Shown one piece after another: positions 1 through 9,565 of a stretch of DNA of 64,000 nucleotides; within the stretch, counting starts at the first letter, position 1; every line of letters begins with the position of its first letter. Under the pieces are notes generated by a model. That model saw nothing but the letters and a program-made list of their open reading frames with translations, ran no database searches and had not been told where the DNA came from. Position numbers and translations under genes: made by a program. Source of the stretch: CAZUTO01 sp964623085 (GTDB lineage Bacteria > Pseudomonadota > Gammaproteobacteria > Pseudomonadales > GM7GCV1); contig CAZUTO010000001.1 of the NCBI GenBank assembly GCA_964623085.1, forward strand, positions 186,001 to 250,000, in the 5' to 3' direction.

Positions 1-1443
1 GCGCTCCATATCTTCGCCAGTACGGAAGATACCGAAGCTTTCTTGCATAATTCGTTGCATTTCCGCACGAACTTCAGGCGCACTCTCACCATTTGGGTTG
101 TTTTCAATCTTATTCAAACGAGCCATAGCGGTTTCGATATCAGACTCAGACTCGTCGTCCATGGTAATGCCATCTTTTAGCGCTTTTTCGAGATACAGCC
201 CCGCTGCGCGACCAAATACGACTAAATCGAGTAGTGAGTTTCCGCCCAATCTATTTGCCCCATGAACCGAGACGCAAGCGATTTCTCCACAAGCATAGAG
301 ACCTTCAACCACTTGATCGTTGCCATTTGCATCAACCGTCAGCGCTTGGCCATCTACATTCGTCGGAATGCCACCCATCATGTAGTGGCAAGTAGGTACA
401 ACGGGAATAGGTTCTTTAGTGGGGTCCACATGAGCGAATGTCTTCGCTAGCTCCTGAATTCCTGGCAAACGTGTGTTCAACACTTCTGCACCAAGATGGT
501 CGAGTTTTAGCATGACGTGATCGCCATTTTCTCCACAGCCTTTGCCATCACGCATTTCAGTAAACATAGAACGCGCTACCACATCACGACTAGCGAGATC
601 TTTTGCATTGGGCGCATAACGCTCCATAAAGCGTTCGCCATCCTTGTTTATCAGATAGCCACCTTCGCCCCGGCAACCTTCGGTAACCAGAACTCCAGCA
701 CCATAGATACCCGTTGGGTGAAACTGCCACATCTCCATATCTTGCACTGGGACGCCTGCACGAAGTGCCATGCCAACGCCGTCACCGCTATTGATATGTG
801 CGTTGGTCGTAGATTGATAAATCCGCCCTGCACCGCCGGTAGCCAAGACTGTCGCTTTCGATTTAACGAATACTTGTTCGCCGGTCTCGATTTCAATCGC
901 GATAACGCCAACTATTTGACCTTTCGCATTTCGCACTAAATCAACGGCATACCATTCGTTGAAAAAAGCAGTCTTATTTTTGACATTGCTTTGATACAGA
1001 GTGTGCAGCAATGCATGCCCGGTTCGATCTTCCGCCGCACAGGTACGAGCAGCTTGACCACCTTCGCCGTATTCTTTTGATTGACCTCCAAATGGACGCT
1101 GATATATACGGCCGTTTTCAAAACGAGAAAACGGTAATCCCATATGGTCTAGTTCGAGAATAGCCTCGGGGCCTTCCGAACACATATATTCAATCGCGTC
1201 TTGATCGCCAATGTAGTCCGAGCCTTTTACAGTGTCGTACATGTGCCAACGCCAATCGTCGTTGGGGTCTGCAGAACCAATTGCACAGGTAATGCCACCC
1301 TGTGCTGATACCGTATGGGAGCGTGTTGGGAACACCTTGGTTATCACCGCAGTTTTGAATCCTGATTGAGCCAGTTGCAGAGAGGCGCGCAATCCTGCTC
1401 CCCCGCCGCCAATGATTACTCCGTCAAATTCAATTGTCTTCAT
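1..1443 (-). CDS. sdhA: Succinate dehydrogenase flavoprotein subunit, 5' part
   Basis: SdhA oxidises succinate to fumarate with covalently bound FAD and passes electrons to SdhB and the quinone pool at the inner membrane. Reading leftward from ATG 1443 gives 481 residues with no stop; the C-terminal ~100 residues lie outside the window. Visible are the N-terminal FAD motif GGGGAGLRAS, the FPTRSHTVSAQGG segment holding the histidine that carries FAD in this family, the HPTG active-site motif and the GANRLGGNS motif. This marks SdhA rather than L-aspartate oxidase or FrdA. The gene diverges from gltA, as in many gammaproteobacteria, but sdhC and sdhD are not upstream of it. Its flavinylation factor SdhE is encoded at 59.2 kb. 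Confidence 0.95.
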   Translation of the reverse strand, partial: MKTIEFDGVIIGGGGAGLRASLQLAQSGFKTAVITKVFPTRSHTVSAQGGITCAIGSADPNDDWRWHMYDTVKGSDYIGDQDAIEYMCSEGPEAILELDHMGLPFSRFENGRIYQRPFGGQSKEYGEGGQAARTCAAEDRTGHALLHTLYQSNVKNKTAFFNEWYAVDLVRNAKGQIVGVIAIEIETGEQVFVKSKATVLATGGAGRIYQSTTNAHINSGDGVGMALRAGVPVQDMEMWQFHPTGIYGAGVLVTEGCRGEGGYLINKDGERFMERYAPNAKDLASRDVVARSMFTEMRDGKGCGENGDHVMLKLDHLGAEVLNTRLPGIQELAKTFAHVDPTKEPIPVVPTCHYMMGGIPTNVDGQALTVDANGNDQVVEGLYACGEIACVSVHGANRLGGNSLLDLVVFGRAAGLYLEKALKDGITMDDESESDIETAMARLNKIENNPNGESAPEVRAEMQRIMQESFGIFRTGEDMER

Positions 1444-1689
1444 GTTGTTTTATCACTCTCGCTTTAAGCGCGCCGCAGCGTCGCTGAAACAAAAAACCTC
1501 ACTCTCTAATTCAATATTTCAATGCTAAAACCAAGCAAAGAAAGCCCAAAATTAAAGAAAAAAGATCACGATTATAGCCACCGGATGTACTGAACAAGCT
1601 TTCAAAAAATTGGCTGCGTCAGACAATTAATACAGGATATCGACGGAACGCAAAAAACACTGTTTTTACACTAGCGTTAAAAACCGTGG

Positions 1690-1718
1690 ATTCTACAGAC
1701 GCCTGCGCTCAAACTCAA
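1690..1718 (-). promoter_or_regulatory. Candidate sigma-70 promoter for sdhA
   Basis: On the minus strand TTGAGT (1718-1713) and TAGAAT (1695-1690) are separated by 17 bases. Use of this promoter would give a leader of about 240 nucleotides before sdhA. The call rests on motif matching only. Confidence 0.45.
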
Positions 1719-1866
1719 TAAACAAAGCAGTTTCTGCAACTTCTTTGAAGGGGATAAACTGACTTTTAGTGGATAATTCATCATTGCTTTTGATGATTCA
1801 ACATTTTAGGTGTCGGAAGACCAATAAATCCTGTTCACGAACTGCATACTTGCATGATTTTCTGTT

Positions 1867-1872
1867 TATAAT
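1867..1872 (+). promoter_or_regulatory. Candidate -10 box of gltA promoter
   Basis: A perfect TATAAT is followed by a GC-rich stretch (GCGCGTCG). No good -35 hexamer sits 17 bases upstream, so activator dependence is possible. The implied leader is about 155 nucleotides. Confidence 0.4.
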
Positions 1873-2033
1873 GCGCGTCGATCGTTTATCTTCAAGCAGC
1901 TTAGGCTGTCAATTTGGTTGCCCTAAAGGGATTCTCGAGTTCTACTTTAGGAAAGTTAACCCGCCAAGGGCTACTGGAAACCAAACTTTGTCTGAGATAA
2001 AGCAACTAGAATATCTGCAATAAGGATTAATTT

Positions 2034-3320
2034 ATGAGTAATCGCAAGGCGAAACTAACGATTGACGGCCACGATGAGGTCATCGAATTAGACGTTTTAG
2101 AAGGCACCGTAGGGCCAGATGTCATCGATGTAAGCAGCCTTACCTCAAAAGGTTTTTTCACTCTCGACCCCGGATTTACGTCTACGGCTTCATGTGAATC
2201 GAAGATTACTTATATCGACGGCGGTAAAGGCGTTCTGCTTCACCGCGGTTACCCGATAGAACAACTCGCCGCTGAAAGTGACTACCTCGAAGTCGCATAT
2301 CTGCTTCTTAACGGCGAGTTACCTAACAAAACGCAAAAAGACGAGCTTCTCGACATCGTCAGCAGACATACAATGGTCAATGAGTGGGTCAAGGATTTCT
2401 ATCACGGTTTCCGTTATGACGCGCATCCAATGGCAATGCTGTGTGGAATCGTCGGTGGACTGTCCTCGTTCTATCACGACTCTCTAGACATCAATAATCC
2501 AGAGCATCGCCAAATTACGACCATGCGGCTTATATCAAAAATGCCAACTCTCGCGGCGATGGCCTATAAGCACAGCATCGGTCAGCCGGCTATGTATCCT
2601 CGCAATGATCTCGATTACACCTCTAATTTCTTATACATGATGTACGGGACGCCATGCGAAGAGTATGAGGTCAACCCGGTGATCGCGCGCGCCATGGATA
2701 AGATTTTCATCCTACATGCTGATCACGAGCAAAATGCGTCAACCTCTACTGTGCGGCTTGCGGGTTCAACTGGTGCGAATCCATTTGCTTGTATCGCATC
2801 TGGCGTTGCGGCACTTTGGGGCCCATCTCACGGTGGCGCAAATGAAGCGGTTATTCACATGCTAGAAGAGATCGGCGACGTATCTAACGTCGATCAAGCT
2901 GTTGATCGAGCAAAGGACAAGAATGATCCTTTCCGTTTAATGGGATTCGGACACCGGGTGTACAAAAACTTTGATCCGCGTGCGACAGTTATGAAAGAGA
3001 CCTGCGACGAAGTACTCGCAGCGTTGGGCATCAATGATCCGTTGTTAGAAATCGCCAAACGGCTTGAAGAAATTGCATTGGAAGATCCGTATTTTGTTGA
3101 GAAGAAGCTCTATCCGAATGTTGATTTCTATTCGGGCATTATTCTCAGAGCCATCGGTATTCCTTTGAATATGTTTACCGTTATCTTCGCGCTCGGTCGA
3201 ACATCTGGCTGGCTTGCACATTGGCATGAGATGATTGGTGACTCCAGTCGTATTGGTCGCCCTCGCCAGCTATACACTGGTTACGATACTCGCGATTTTA
3301 AGCCACTAAATCAACGTTAG
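2034..3320 (+). CDS. gltA: Type II citrate synthase
   Basis: Condenses oxaloacetate and acetyl-CoA to citrate, the entry step of the TCA cycle, in the cytoplasm. The 428-residue product has the length and N-terminal beta domain of the hexameric, NADH-sensitive gammaproteobacterial type. Catalytic-region motifs are clear: LHADHEQNAST, the GPSHGGANEAV loop and MGFGHRVYKNFDPRA, with the aspartate in the later NVDFYSG motif. AAGGA lies 7 bases before the ATG. The gene is divergent from sdhA and ends at a strong bidirectional terminator shared with the convergent hydrolase gene. Confidence 0.97.
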   Translation: MSNRKAKLTIDGHDEVIELDVLEGTVGPDVIDVSSLTSKGFFTLDPGFTSTASCESKITYIDGGKGVLLHRGYPIEQLAAESDYLEVAYLLLNGELPNKTQKDELLDIVSRHTMVNEWVKDFYHGFRYDAHPMAMLCGIVGGLSSFYHDSLDINNPEHRQITTMRLISKMPTLAAMAYKHSIGQPAMYPRNDLDYTSNFLYMMYGTPCEEYEVNPVIARAMDKIFILHADHEQNASTSTVRLAGSTGANPFACIASGVAALWGPSHGGANEAVIHMLEEIGDVSNVDQAVDRAKDKNDPFRLMGFGHRVYKNFDPRATVMKETCDEVLAALGINDPLLEIAKRLEEIALEDPYFVEKKLYPNVDFYSGIILRAIGIPLNMFTVIFALGRTSGWLAHWHEMIGDSSRIGRPRQLYTGYDTRDFKPLNQR

Positions 3321-3342
3321 TAGCTAAAGAAGAAACCAAGTG

Positions 3343-3379
3343 ACATAAAAAAACCGGCTAAAAGCCGGTTTTTTTATGT
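3343..3379. terminator. Bidirectional rho-independent terminator between gltA and the hydrolase gene
   Basis: Perfect 17-base arms (3343-3359 and 3363-3379) enclose a 3-base loop. The GC core is ACCGGCT/AGCCGGT, flanked by seven A on one side and seven T on the other. It can terminate both convergent genes. Confidence 0.93.
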
Positions 3380-3392
3380 GCGCAGACTGCGT

Positions 3393-4277
3393 CTAAAGAG
3401 CAGAATCTATACAAGCATCAATATCATCAGTCAGCATCGATTTGATACAGTGCGCGATGAGTCCTGAGCGCTCCACTTGAAGCAAATGCCCTTGTCCTTC
3501 GAGCATTAAGGCATGCGAATTCACAAAGGATTTAGATACATAATCAAGGTTTTTCGGGTGAACGAGTTCGTCCTCGGCTCCCTGAATTCCAATGACTGGA
3601 ATACTAAGCTCTACCCAACGTGATTCTAGCTCTCGAAGCTGAGGACGTAGCGCATATATTTCAACATTCGCGGCCTTCATTCGATCATCAATAAACCGCT
3701 GCACGAGCCATGTCGTTGCCAACCGGTTGTACCACCTAGGCCCTGTGAGTTTGGGATCAACTCCACCAGCGGCGATGATGACACCATCTACAAGATCTGG
3801 ATAATGAACGGCAATAGCGGGCGCCAATGACCCACCCAATGAGTGTCCAACCACAATCACCGGCACGCCCGGATTTTCTTCGTGTAACCGTTCTAAAAGT
3901 GGCGCGATCAAATCTGCCTGTTCTTCGAAAGCCGGGATAAGCCTAGGTTCTGCGAGGTACTGTGACTCGCCCCAACCTGGTCGATCAATTCCAACGATTT
4001 TCACCGACGACGTAAAGTCCTCGTTCGTCATTAGGCGGATACCATGGCGCCAAGCACCAGGTGTCCCATGAACCCAAAGCACAACCCCGAGCTCTGCGGT
4101 GCCTATTTCACGATAGTGAAGACGAAAATTGTCGGAATCTAAATACTTTGGTTGAGCGATAACCGGATTGACACGCACGGCTCTATTGGCAATTTCTCTT
4201 TGCTCCTTAATAGGCTCCGGGGTTAAACAAGATGCCAACATAGGAATAAACAGCAGTAACAAAGCTCTAAAACGCAT
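3393..4277 (-). CDS. Alpha/beta-hydrolase lipoprotein
   Basis: Predicted envelope-anchored serine hydrolase of 294 residues; the substrate is unknown. The N-terminus MRFR followed by a hydrophobic stretch and the lipobox LASC (Cys17) predicts a lipoprotein signal. The alpha/beta fold is shown by the oxyanion-type HGTPG motif near residue 70, the nucleophile elbow GHSLGG near residue 143, an acid in GAEDELV near residue 234 and the histidine in GQGHLL near residue 262. It is convergent with gltA and lies 78 bases downstream of eno, so it may be a read-through member of that unit. Esterase, lipase or epoxide-hydrolase-like activity cannot be distinguished by reading. Confidence 0.8.
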   Translation of the reverse strand: MRFRALLLLFIPMLASCLTPEPIKEQREIANRAVRVNPVIAQPKYLDSDNFRLHYREIGTAELGVVLWVHGTPGAWRHGIRLMTNEDFTSSVKIVGIDRPGWGESQYLAEPRLIPAFEEQADLIAPLLERLHEENPGVPVIVVGHSLGGSLAPAIAVHYPDLVDGVIIAAGGVDPKLTGPRWYNRLATTWLVQRFIDDRMKAANVEIYALRPQLRELESRWVELSIPVIGIQGAEDELVHPKNLDYVSKSFVNSHALMLEGQGHLLQVERSGLIAHCIKSMLTDDIDACIDSAL

Positions 4278-4355
4278 AACTACCCTGGTTCAAAAATTCA
4301 AACTAGTTTGACAGAAGAAATCTGCAGAATTCCCTACGTTTAAATTAACGAGCTG

Positions 4356-5648
4356 TTAACTTTGGTGTTTGAATTCATCTAATCCACGATAAGGCGCAGT
4401 ACCATCCATCTCTGCTTCGATGCGTAACAATCGATTATATTTCGCAACGCGGTCAGATCGGCACAGTGAGCCTGTCTTAATCTGCCCAGCTGCGGTCGCT
4501 ACCGCAAGATCGGCGATGATGGTGTCTTCTGTTTCGCCTGATCGATGCGATATAACTGCCGTATAGCCTGCTTCCATGGCCATATTAATTGCATCTAATG
4601 TCTCAGAAAGTGTTCCTATCTGATTGAATTTAATAAGAATTGAATTAGCTATGGATTCATCTATTCCGCGCTTAAGAATATCGGTATTAGTCACAAATAG
4701 ATCGTCACCTACAAGCTGCACTCTATCTCCGAGTTTTTGGGTTAGTACATCCCACCCATCCCAATCGCTTTCGTCCATTCCATCTTCAATAGACAGAATC
4801 GGGTACTTGTCGCAGAGGCTGGCCAGAAAATCCGCAAATTCGGAAGGTGAGTACTTTTTACCTTCACCGGCAAGATCGTAGACACCGTCTTTGTAAAATT
4901 CACTTGCTGCGCAATCTAGGGCTAGAAAAATATCGACACCCAACTTGTAGCCCGCTAAGTTGACCGCTTCGGCGATCACCGATAAAGCCGCCTCGTTGGA
5001 GGGCAAATCTGGCGCGAAACCACCCTCATCGCCAACTGCAGTGCTAAGGCCGCGATCACCTAATACTTTTTTGAGTGCATGAAACACCTCTGCTCCCATG
5101 CGTAATGCTTCGGAAAAACTAGGCGCAGAGACTGGTTGAATCATAAATTCCTGAATATCAACGTTGTTGTCAGCGTGTTCACCGCCATTGATGATGTTCA
5201 TCATGGGAACGGGCATAGAATAGGTCGTTCTGCCGTTTAGCTCTGCAATGTGCTGGTAGAGAGGAGCACTATTACTAGCGGCAGCGGCTTTCGCTGCGGC
5301 AAGCGAAACAGCGAGAATAGCGTTGGCACCAAAGGTTGCTTTGTTATCAGTACCGTCTGCCTCGATCATCGCTTGATCAAGCGTTCGTTGATCACTTGCA
5401 TCCGAATGCAGAAGCAGCTCGCGAATTGGCCCGTTGACATTTGCAACGGCATTTAAAACGCCTTTACCTAAATAGCGGCCTTTATCTCCATCACGTAATT
5501 CGAGTGCTTCACGTGAACCAGTTGATGCACCACTTGGTGCGCAAGCTTCGCCTACAACGCCATTATCAAGGGTCACTTCGGCTCGAACCGTTGGATTTCC
5601 TCGTGAATCCATGACTTCAAAACCGCGGATATCGGTAATCTTACTCAT
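4356..5648 (-). CDS. eno: Enolase
   Basis: Interconverts 2-phosphoglycerate and phosphoenolpyruvate in glycolysis and gluconeogenesis; in many gammaproteobacteria it is also an RNA-degradosome component. The 430-residue product is full length. It shows the N-terminal SRGNPT and the SGASTG loop. It also has the GDEGGFAP motif, with the general-acid glutamate, and the IKFNQIGT motif, with the catalytic lysine, followed by SHRSGETED. It follows kdsA after 20 bases in the classic pyrG-kdsA-eno order. A GGAG lies 11 bases before the ATG. Confidence 0.98.
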   Translation of the reverse strand: MSKITDIRGFEVMDSRGNPTVRAEVTLDNGVVGEACAPSGASTGSREALELRDGDKGRYLGKGVLNAVANVNGPIRELLLHSDASDQRTLDQAMIEADGTDNKATFGANAILAVSLAAAKAAAASNSAPLYQHIAELNGRTTYSMPVPMMNIINGGEHADNNVDIQEFMIQPVSAPSFSEALRMGAEVFHALKKVLGDRGLSTAVGDEGGFAPDLPSNEAALSVIAEAVNLAGYKLGVDIFLALDCAASEFYKDGVYDLAGEGKKYSPSEFADFLASLCDKYPILSIEDGMDESDWDGWDVLTQKLGDRVQLVGDDLFVTNTDILKRGIDESIANSILIKFNQIGTLSETLDAINMAMEAGYTAVISHRSGETEDTIIADLAVATAAGQIKTGSLCRSDRVAKYNRLLRIEAEMDGTAPYRGLDEFKHQS

Positions 5649-5668
5649 CGAATGTAAACTCCACTAAG

Positions 5669-6520
5669 CTAATAAATATGTAGTTTTGGCATGGATTTAA
5701 CTAGTGCATCCACGTCTTTCATTTGTTTCAAAAAAGGGCTTAACTTTTCAAGAGGCAATGCGCTAGGACCGTCGCATTTGGCTTGATCAGGTTTTGGGTG
5801 TGCTTCGAGGAAAAGCCCTGCGATACCCACTGCCAAACCTGCTCTACCAAGCTCCGCCACTTGCTGGCGGCGACCACCTGATGCTGCACCACCCGTATCA
5901 CGACACTGCAGCGAATGTGTCACGTCAAAAATGATAGGTGAACCATGGGTGCTAGATTTCATCACATCAAATCCCAACATATCAACTACTAGGTTGTCAT
6001 ACCCTAGATTAGTACCACGCTCACAGATCATCACGCGGTCATTCCCACATTCACAAAATTTTTCGTAGATATTGCCCATTTGTGCTGGGCTAAGAAACTG
6101 AGGCTTCTTAATGTTGATAACTGCACCAGTTGCGGCCATCGCTTTAACTAAATCCGTCTGGCGAGCGAGAAACGCCGGCAACTGAATAACATCACAGATT
6201 TCGGCCGCAGCCTTTGCTTGTTCCGGTTCGTGAATATCGGTAATCAAGGGCACAGAAAATTCGTTTTTTATTTCATCAAGGATCTTCAATCCTTCGTCTA
6301 AACCAGGGCCTCGAAAAGAATGAATAGATGAACGATTTGCCTTGTCGAACGATGCTTTAAATACGTAAGGTATATCAAGCGCTTGTGTCACTTCGACATA
6401 AACTTCAGCAGTCTGCATCGCAAAATCACGGGATTCCAGTACATTCACGCCCCCGAACAAAACGAAAGGCTGCGTGTTCCCTACGCTTAGTCCGGCGAAT
6501 TCTATCGTTTTATCACTCAC
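5669..6520 (-). CDS. kdsA: 3-deoxy-D-manno-octulosonate 8-phosphate synthase
   Basis: Condenses phosphoenolpyruvate with arabinose 5-phosphate to Kdo-8-phosphate, a precursor of the lipopolysaccharide inner core. The 283-residue product matches KdsA: FKASFDKANRSS, SFRGPGLDEGL, the LPAFLARQTDL motif, NIKKPQFLSP and DVTHSLQ. The start is GTG, and GTGA overlaps the TGA stop of pyrG, implying translational coupling. PEP consumed here is made by the next gene, eno. Confidence 0.97.
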   Translation of the reverse strand: MSDKTIEFAGLSVGNTQPFVLFGGVNVLESRDFAMQTAEVYVEVTQALDIPYVFKASFDKANRSSIHSFRGPGLDEGLKILDEIKNEFSVPLITDIHEPEQAKAAAEICDVIQLPAFLARQTDLVKAMAATGAVINIKKPQFLSPAQMGNIYEKFCECGNDRVMICERGTNLGYDNLVVDMLGFDVMKSSTHGSPIIFDVTHSLQCRDTGGAASGGRRQQVAELGRAGLAVGIAGLFLEAHPKPDQAKCDGPSALPLEKLSPFLKQMKDVDALVKSMPKLHIY

Positions 6521-8148
6521 TGCGTTTTACTCTGATGTTCGACGGCAGCTCGCACAAATCCTTCGAATAATGGGTGTCCATCACGTGGTGTCGACGTAAA
6601 TTCCGGATGAAACTGACAAGCAATAAACCAAGGGTGATTGGGAATCTCAATCATCTCTACTAAAGTCTTATCAGCGGACCAGCCAGCAATAAGCAGGCCT
6701 CCCTCACGCAGTTTTTCTAAATAATTATTGTTAAGTTCAAAACGATGTCGGTGCCGCTCGTGAATACAGTCTTGGCCATACAGCTTTCGAGATAGTGATT
6801 CGGAATCTAAATGACACTGCTGGCTACCCAGTCTCATCGAGCCACCAAGATCTGTTTCTTGATCACGTGTCTGAACATTACCATCAGATTCTATCCATTC
6901 GGTTATTAAGGCTATCACCGGATCTGATGATTCATTGTCGAACTCCGTACTATTCGCTCCCGCTAAACCGAGTACATTTCTTGCGTACTCGATAATCGCC
7001 ACTTGCATACCTAAACAGATACCCAAATACGGAATGTTATTTTCGCGGGCATACCGAACAGCCGCGATCTTTCCATCAATTCCACGCTTACCAAATCCGC
7101 CGGGAACAAGAATGGCATCGGCATTATCGAGCAAGCTGACGCCGTCTTTCTCCACGTTTTCAGAATCAATATAGTCGATAGATACCTTGGCGCGATTGTG
7201 AATACCGGCGTGTTCTAACGCTTCATTGATTGACTTGTATGCATCAATCAATTCCATATATTTCCCTACCATGGCGATACGCACACTGGCATTTTTGTCT
7301 TGCTGCATTTCCACGACCTTATCCCAATCCGATAGGTCTGCTGGCGAGGTATCCAAACCAAATTTTTCTACAACAAGGGAGTCGAGACCAAACGCTTGGA
7401 GATTTCGAGGAATAGCATAAATCGAAGAAGCATCAGCAAGTGGTACAACAGCGCGCTCTTCGACGTTGGTAAACAACGCAATTTTTTGCCGAGAACCTTT
7501 ATCGACCTCTACCTCTGAACGACATAGCAATACATCCGGCTGTAAGCCAATTGAGCGTAATTCTTTTACCGAGTGCTGGGTAGGCTTGGTTTTGGTTTCA
7601 CCTGCCGTCTTAATATAGGGAACCAAGGTTAAATGAATAAGCAGTGATCGAGACGTACCTAGCTCTACTTTTAATTGCCGAACAGCCTCTAGGAAGGGTT
7701 GTGATTCGATATCACCGACCGTACCGCCTATTTCAGCAATCGCAATATCGTACCCTTCCCCGCCTCTCAGAATTCGAGATTTTATCTCATCAGTGACGTG
7801 CGGAATCACCTGCACTGTCCCGCCAAGATAATCGCCTCGACGCTCACGCCGAAGGATTGTTTCGTAGACCTGCCCTGTCGTGAAATTATTTCGCTTAGAG
7901 GTTTTGCTGCGCAAAAACCGTTCGTAGTGACCTAAATCCAAGTCTGTTTCCGCACCATCGTCGGTTACAAATACCTCTCCATGCTGGAAAGGACTCATGG
8001 TTCCGGGATCTACGTTTAAATAAGGATCGAGCTTCAAGATGGTGACATTGAGCCCACGAGCCTCAAGTAACGCGCCTAATGACGCTGCGGCAATACCTTT
8101 ACCGAGCGAAGAGACCACACCACCTGTAACGAATATATAACGTGTCAT
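6517..8148 (-). CDS. pyrG: CTP synthase
   Basis: Makes CTP from UTP, ATP and glutamine in the cytoplasm. The 543-residue product has the N-terminal synthetase domain (ATP-binding GGVVSSLGKG; DPYLNVDPGTM) and a C-terminal class I glutamine amidotransferase domain. The latter shows the nucleophile motif GICLGMQ and the histidine-glutamate pair in CQFHPEF. The ATG at 8148 is chosen over an upstream TTG at 8169 because AGGA lies just before it and the N-terminus MTRYIFVTGG is the family's usual one. The product CTP is used by the upstream cdsA and by Kdo activation. Confidence 0.97.
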   Translation of the reverse strand: MTRYIFVTGGVVSSLGKGIAAASLGALLEARGLNVTILKLDPYLNVDPGTMSPFQHGEVFVTDDGAETDLDLGHYERFLRSKTSKRNNFTTGQVYETILRRERRGDYLGGTVQVIPHVTDEIKSRILRGGEGYDIAIAEIGGTVGDIESQPFLEAVRQLKVELGTSRSLLIHLTLVPYIKTAGETKTKPTQHSVKELRSIGLQPDVLLCRSEVEVDKGSRQKIALFTNVEERAVVPLADASSIYAIPRNLQAFGLDSLVVEKFGLDTSPADLSDWDKVVEMQQDKNASVRIAMVGKYMELIDAYKSINEALEHAGIHNRAKVSIDYIDSENVEKDGVSLLDNADAILVPGGFGKRGIDGKIAAVRYARENNIPYLGICLGMQVAIIEYARNVLGLAGANSTEFDNESSDPVIALITEWIESDGNVQTRDQETDLGGSMRLGSQQCHLDSESLSRKLYGQDCIHERHRHRFELNNNYLEKLREGGLLIAGWSADKTLVEMIEIPNHPWFIACQFHPEFTSTPRDGHPLFEGFVRAAVEHQSKTQ

Positions 8149-8272
8149 GTGCTTCCTGAAGAATGACAATAAAACAGCTAGTTATTAATCTGACAGAAAG
8201 TCGATGAACCCATCACGCAAGGGGAATAGTTCTGACAAACCTTCCAAGAGATGGGCGTTCAGTCTACCGGAA

Positions 8273-9562
8273 TCATTCGTTTTGCTCAATCAGCCATTGC
8301 ATCTGAAATTGAAAATTTGCACATAAAATGCGATCACCAATGGCGACAATTTCGTCCTCTGAATAAATGATCGGCAGGTAGTCGCGCAGCCAAGGTTCTA
8401 CCCTGTTTTCTAGTAATAGTTTTTTAACGGTTTGAGAATGCTCCCTTCCCAATGGCTTTGCTCTTTCTCCTCCTCCCCTTAATGTGATGCTCAAAGGTCG
8501 GTCTACATGGTTTAGGCGGTGAATTTTCCAGATTCCAGCCAAATTAAAGCTACCCTTATCGGGGAGCCAATCTGATTCAAAACTAGTGATGGCGCTAATT
8601 TCAGGCATAGGTGGCAACAAAAATAGCCGTCCATCGAAGCGTCGGATTTCAATATCTACATGACGCAATAAAGGCTGGGAATCTGGCGTGGCATTAAGAA
8701 TGTCCGAACGAAGTGTTTTTAGCACCTGTTGATTCGGCTGTGTCCCCTGATAAGAATAGATATATCGACGCAACAGATTGTCTTGCCTAAGCGGTGTTAA
8801 CTGCTTTAGTGGCGCGATATCGATACTGACACCGACAGCCTCTGTCCGAAATAAGCAGGCGTCTAAATCTTGATCCGCGACTTCTGATAGCAAATTATCA
8901 AGGTCATTGAAACGATCAGCGGCCGAGATAATTTGCTTGTCAGCTTTATTCCATCGATCCGTAATACTTGGAATGATTGTATTACGAAGGTAGTTTCTAT
9001 CGAACTGAGTATCCTCATTCGAAGGATCTTCAATCCATTCTATCTCCGCACTAAGGGCTAGTGCCTTCAATTCTTGCCTTGAGCACCCAAGTAATGGCCG
9101 CAAGAGCCTCCCTCGCCCCAATGACCGAGACATTGGAATGCCCGCCAACCCTTTGATACCAGACCCGCGAAATAGTCGAAACAGGAAAGTCTCGACTTGA
9201 TCATCAGCGTGATGCCCGGTCAACAATACATCATCGGGTTCTAGATATTTCTGAAACACTTGGTAACGCGCCTCACGGGCTCGTTGTTCGACACCAGATT
9301 GGCCATGTAAGCCAATTTTCTCGCTTACAAAAGGCACACCGAAGTCTGTGGCTACCTCACGACAATGCGTCTCCCATTGATCAGATTCTGTATGCAGTTG
9401 GTGATTAACGTGAATGGCTAATAGAATCTTATTAGGAAAATTCTGTGCCACGGATTTCAGCAACACGCTCGAATCCATTCCACCGCTAAACGCGATGAGA
9501 ATTCGTGGAGCTGCCTCGAGCGCAGATTGACAATGAGAAAGAAGACTGGAGATCTTCGTCAT
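8273..9562 (-). CDS. tilS: tRNA(Ile)-lysidine synthase
   Basis: Adds lysine to C34 of the tRNA-Ile CAU anticodon so that it reads AUA and is charged by isoleucine rather than methionine. The 429-residue protein carries the PP-loop ATP pyrophosphatase motif SGGMDSS near residues 25-31, the VNHQLH and GHHADDQVETF motifs of the catalytic domain, and a long C-terminal substrate-recognition region. It lies 3 bases downstream of dnaE. The accA gene found between dnaE and tilS in E. coli is absent here. Confidence 0.95.
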   Translation of the reverse strand: MTKISSLLSHCQSALEAAPRILIAFSGGMDSSVLLKSVAQNFPNKILLAIHVNHQLHTESDQWETHCREVATDFGVPFVSEKIGLHGQSGVEQRAREARYQVFQKYLEPDDVLLTGHHADDQVETFLFRLFRGSGIKGLAGIPMSRSLGRGRLLRPLLGCSRQELKALALSAEIEWIEDPSNEDTQFDRNYLRNTIIPSITDRWNKADKQIISAADRFNDLDNLLSEVADQDLDACLFRTEAVGVSIDIAPLKQLTPLRQDNLLRRYIYSYQGTQPNQQVLKTLRSDILNATPDSQPLLRHVDIEIRRFDGRLFLLPPMPEISAITSFESDWLPDKGSFNLAGIWKIHRLNHVDRPLSITLRGGGERAKPLGREHSQTVKKLLLENRVEPWLRDYLPIIYSEDEIVAIGDRILCANFQFQMQWLIEQNE

Positions 9563-9565
9563 AAA

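Larger units (their letters stand above)
1444..2033. other. sdhA-gltA divergent intergenic region (590 bases)
   Basis: No credible protein gene is present. In particular there is no leftward reading frame long enough for the membrane anchors SdhC or SdhD. The region holds candidate promoters for sdhA (1690-1718) and gltA (-10 at 1867-1872). It also holds a weak hairpin in the gltA leader (CCTAAAG 1922-1928 with CTTTAGG 1945-1951) and a 28-codon hydrophobic leftward mini-ORF (1597-1511, TTG start) of doubtful reality. Confidence 0.75.

Noticed and set aside
262..939. Plus-strand frames opposite sdhA
   Set aside because: They lie antisense to an unmistakable SdhA coding frame and have no family features.
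1769..2023. Open frame of 84 codons on the plus strand just before gltA
   Set aside because: It starts upstream of the predicted gltA -10 box, has low-complexity composition unlike a folded protein, and no ribosome site; it is best read as gltA leader and promoter DNA.
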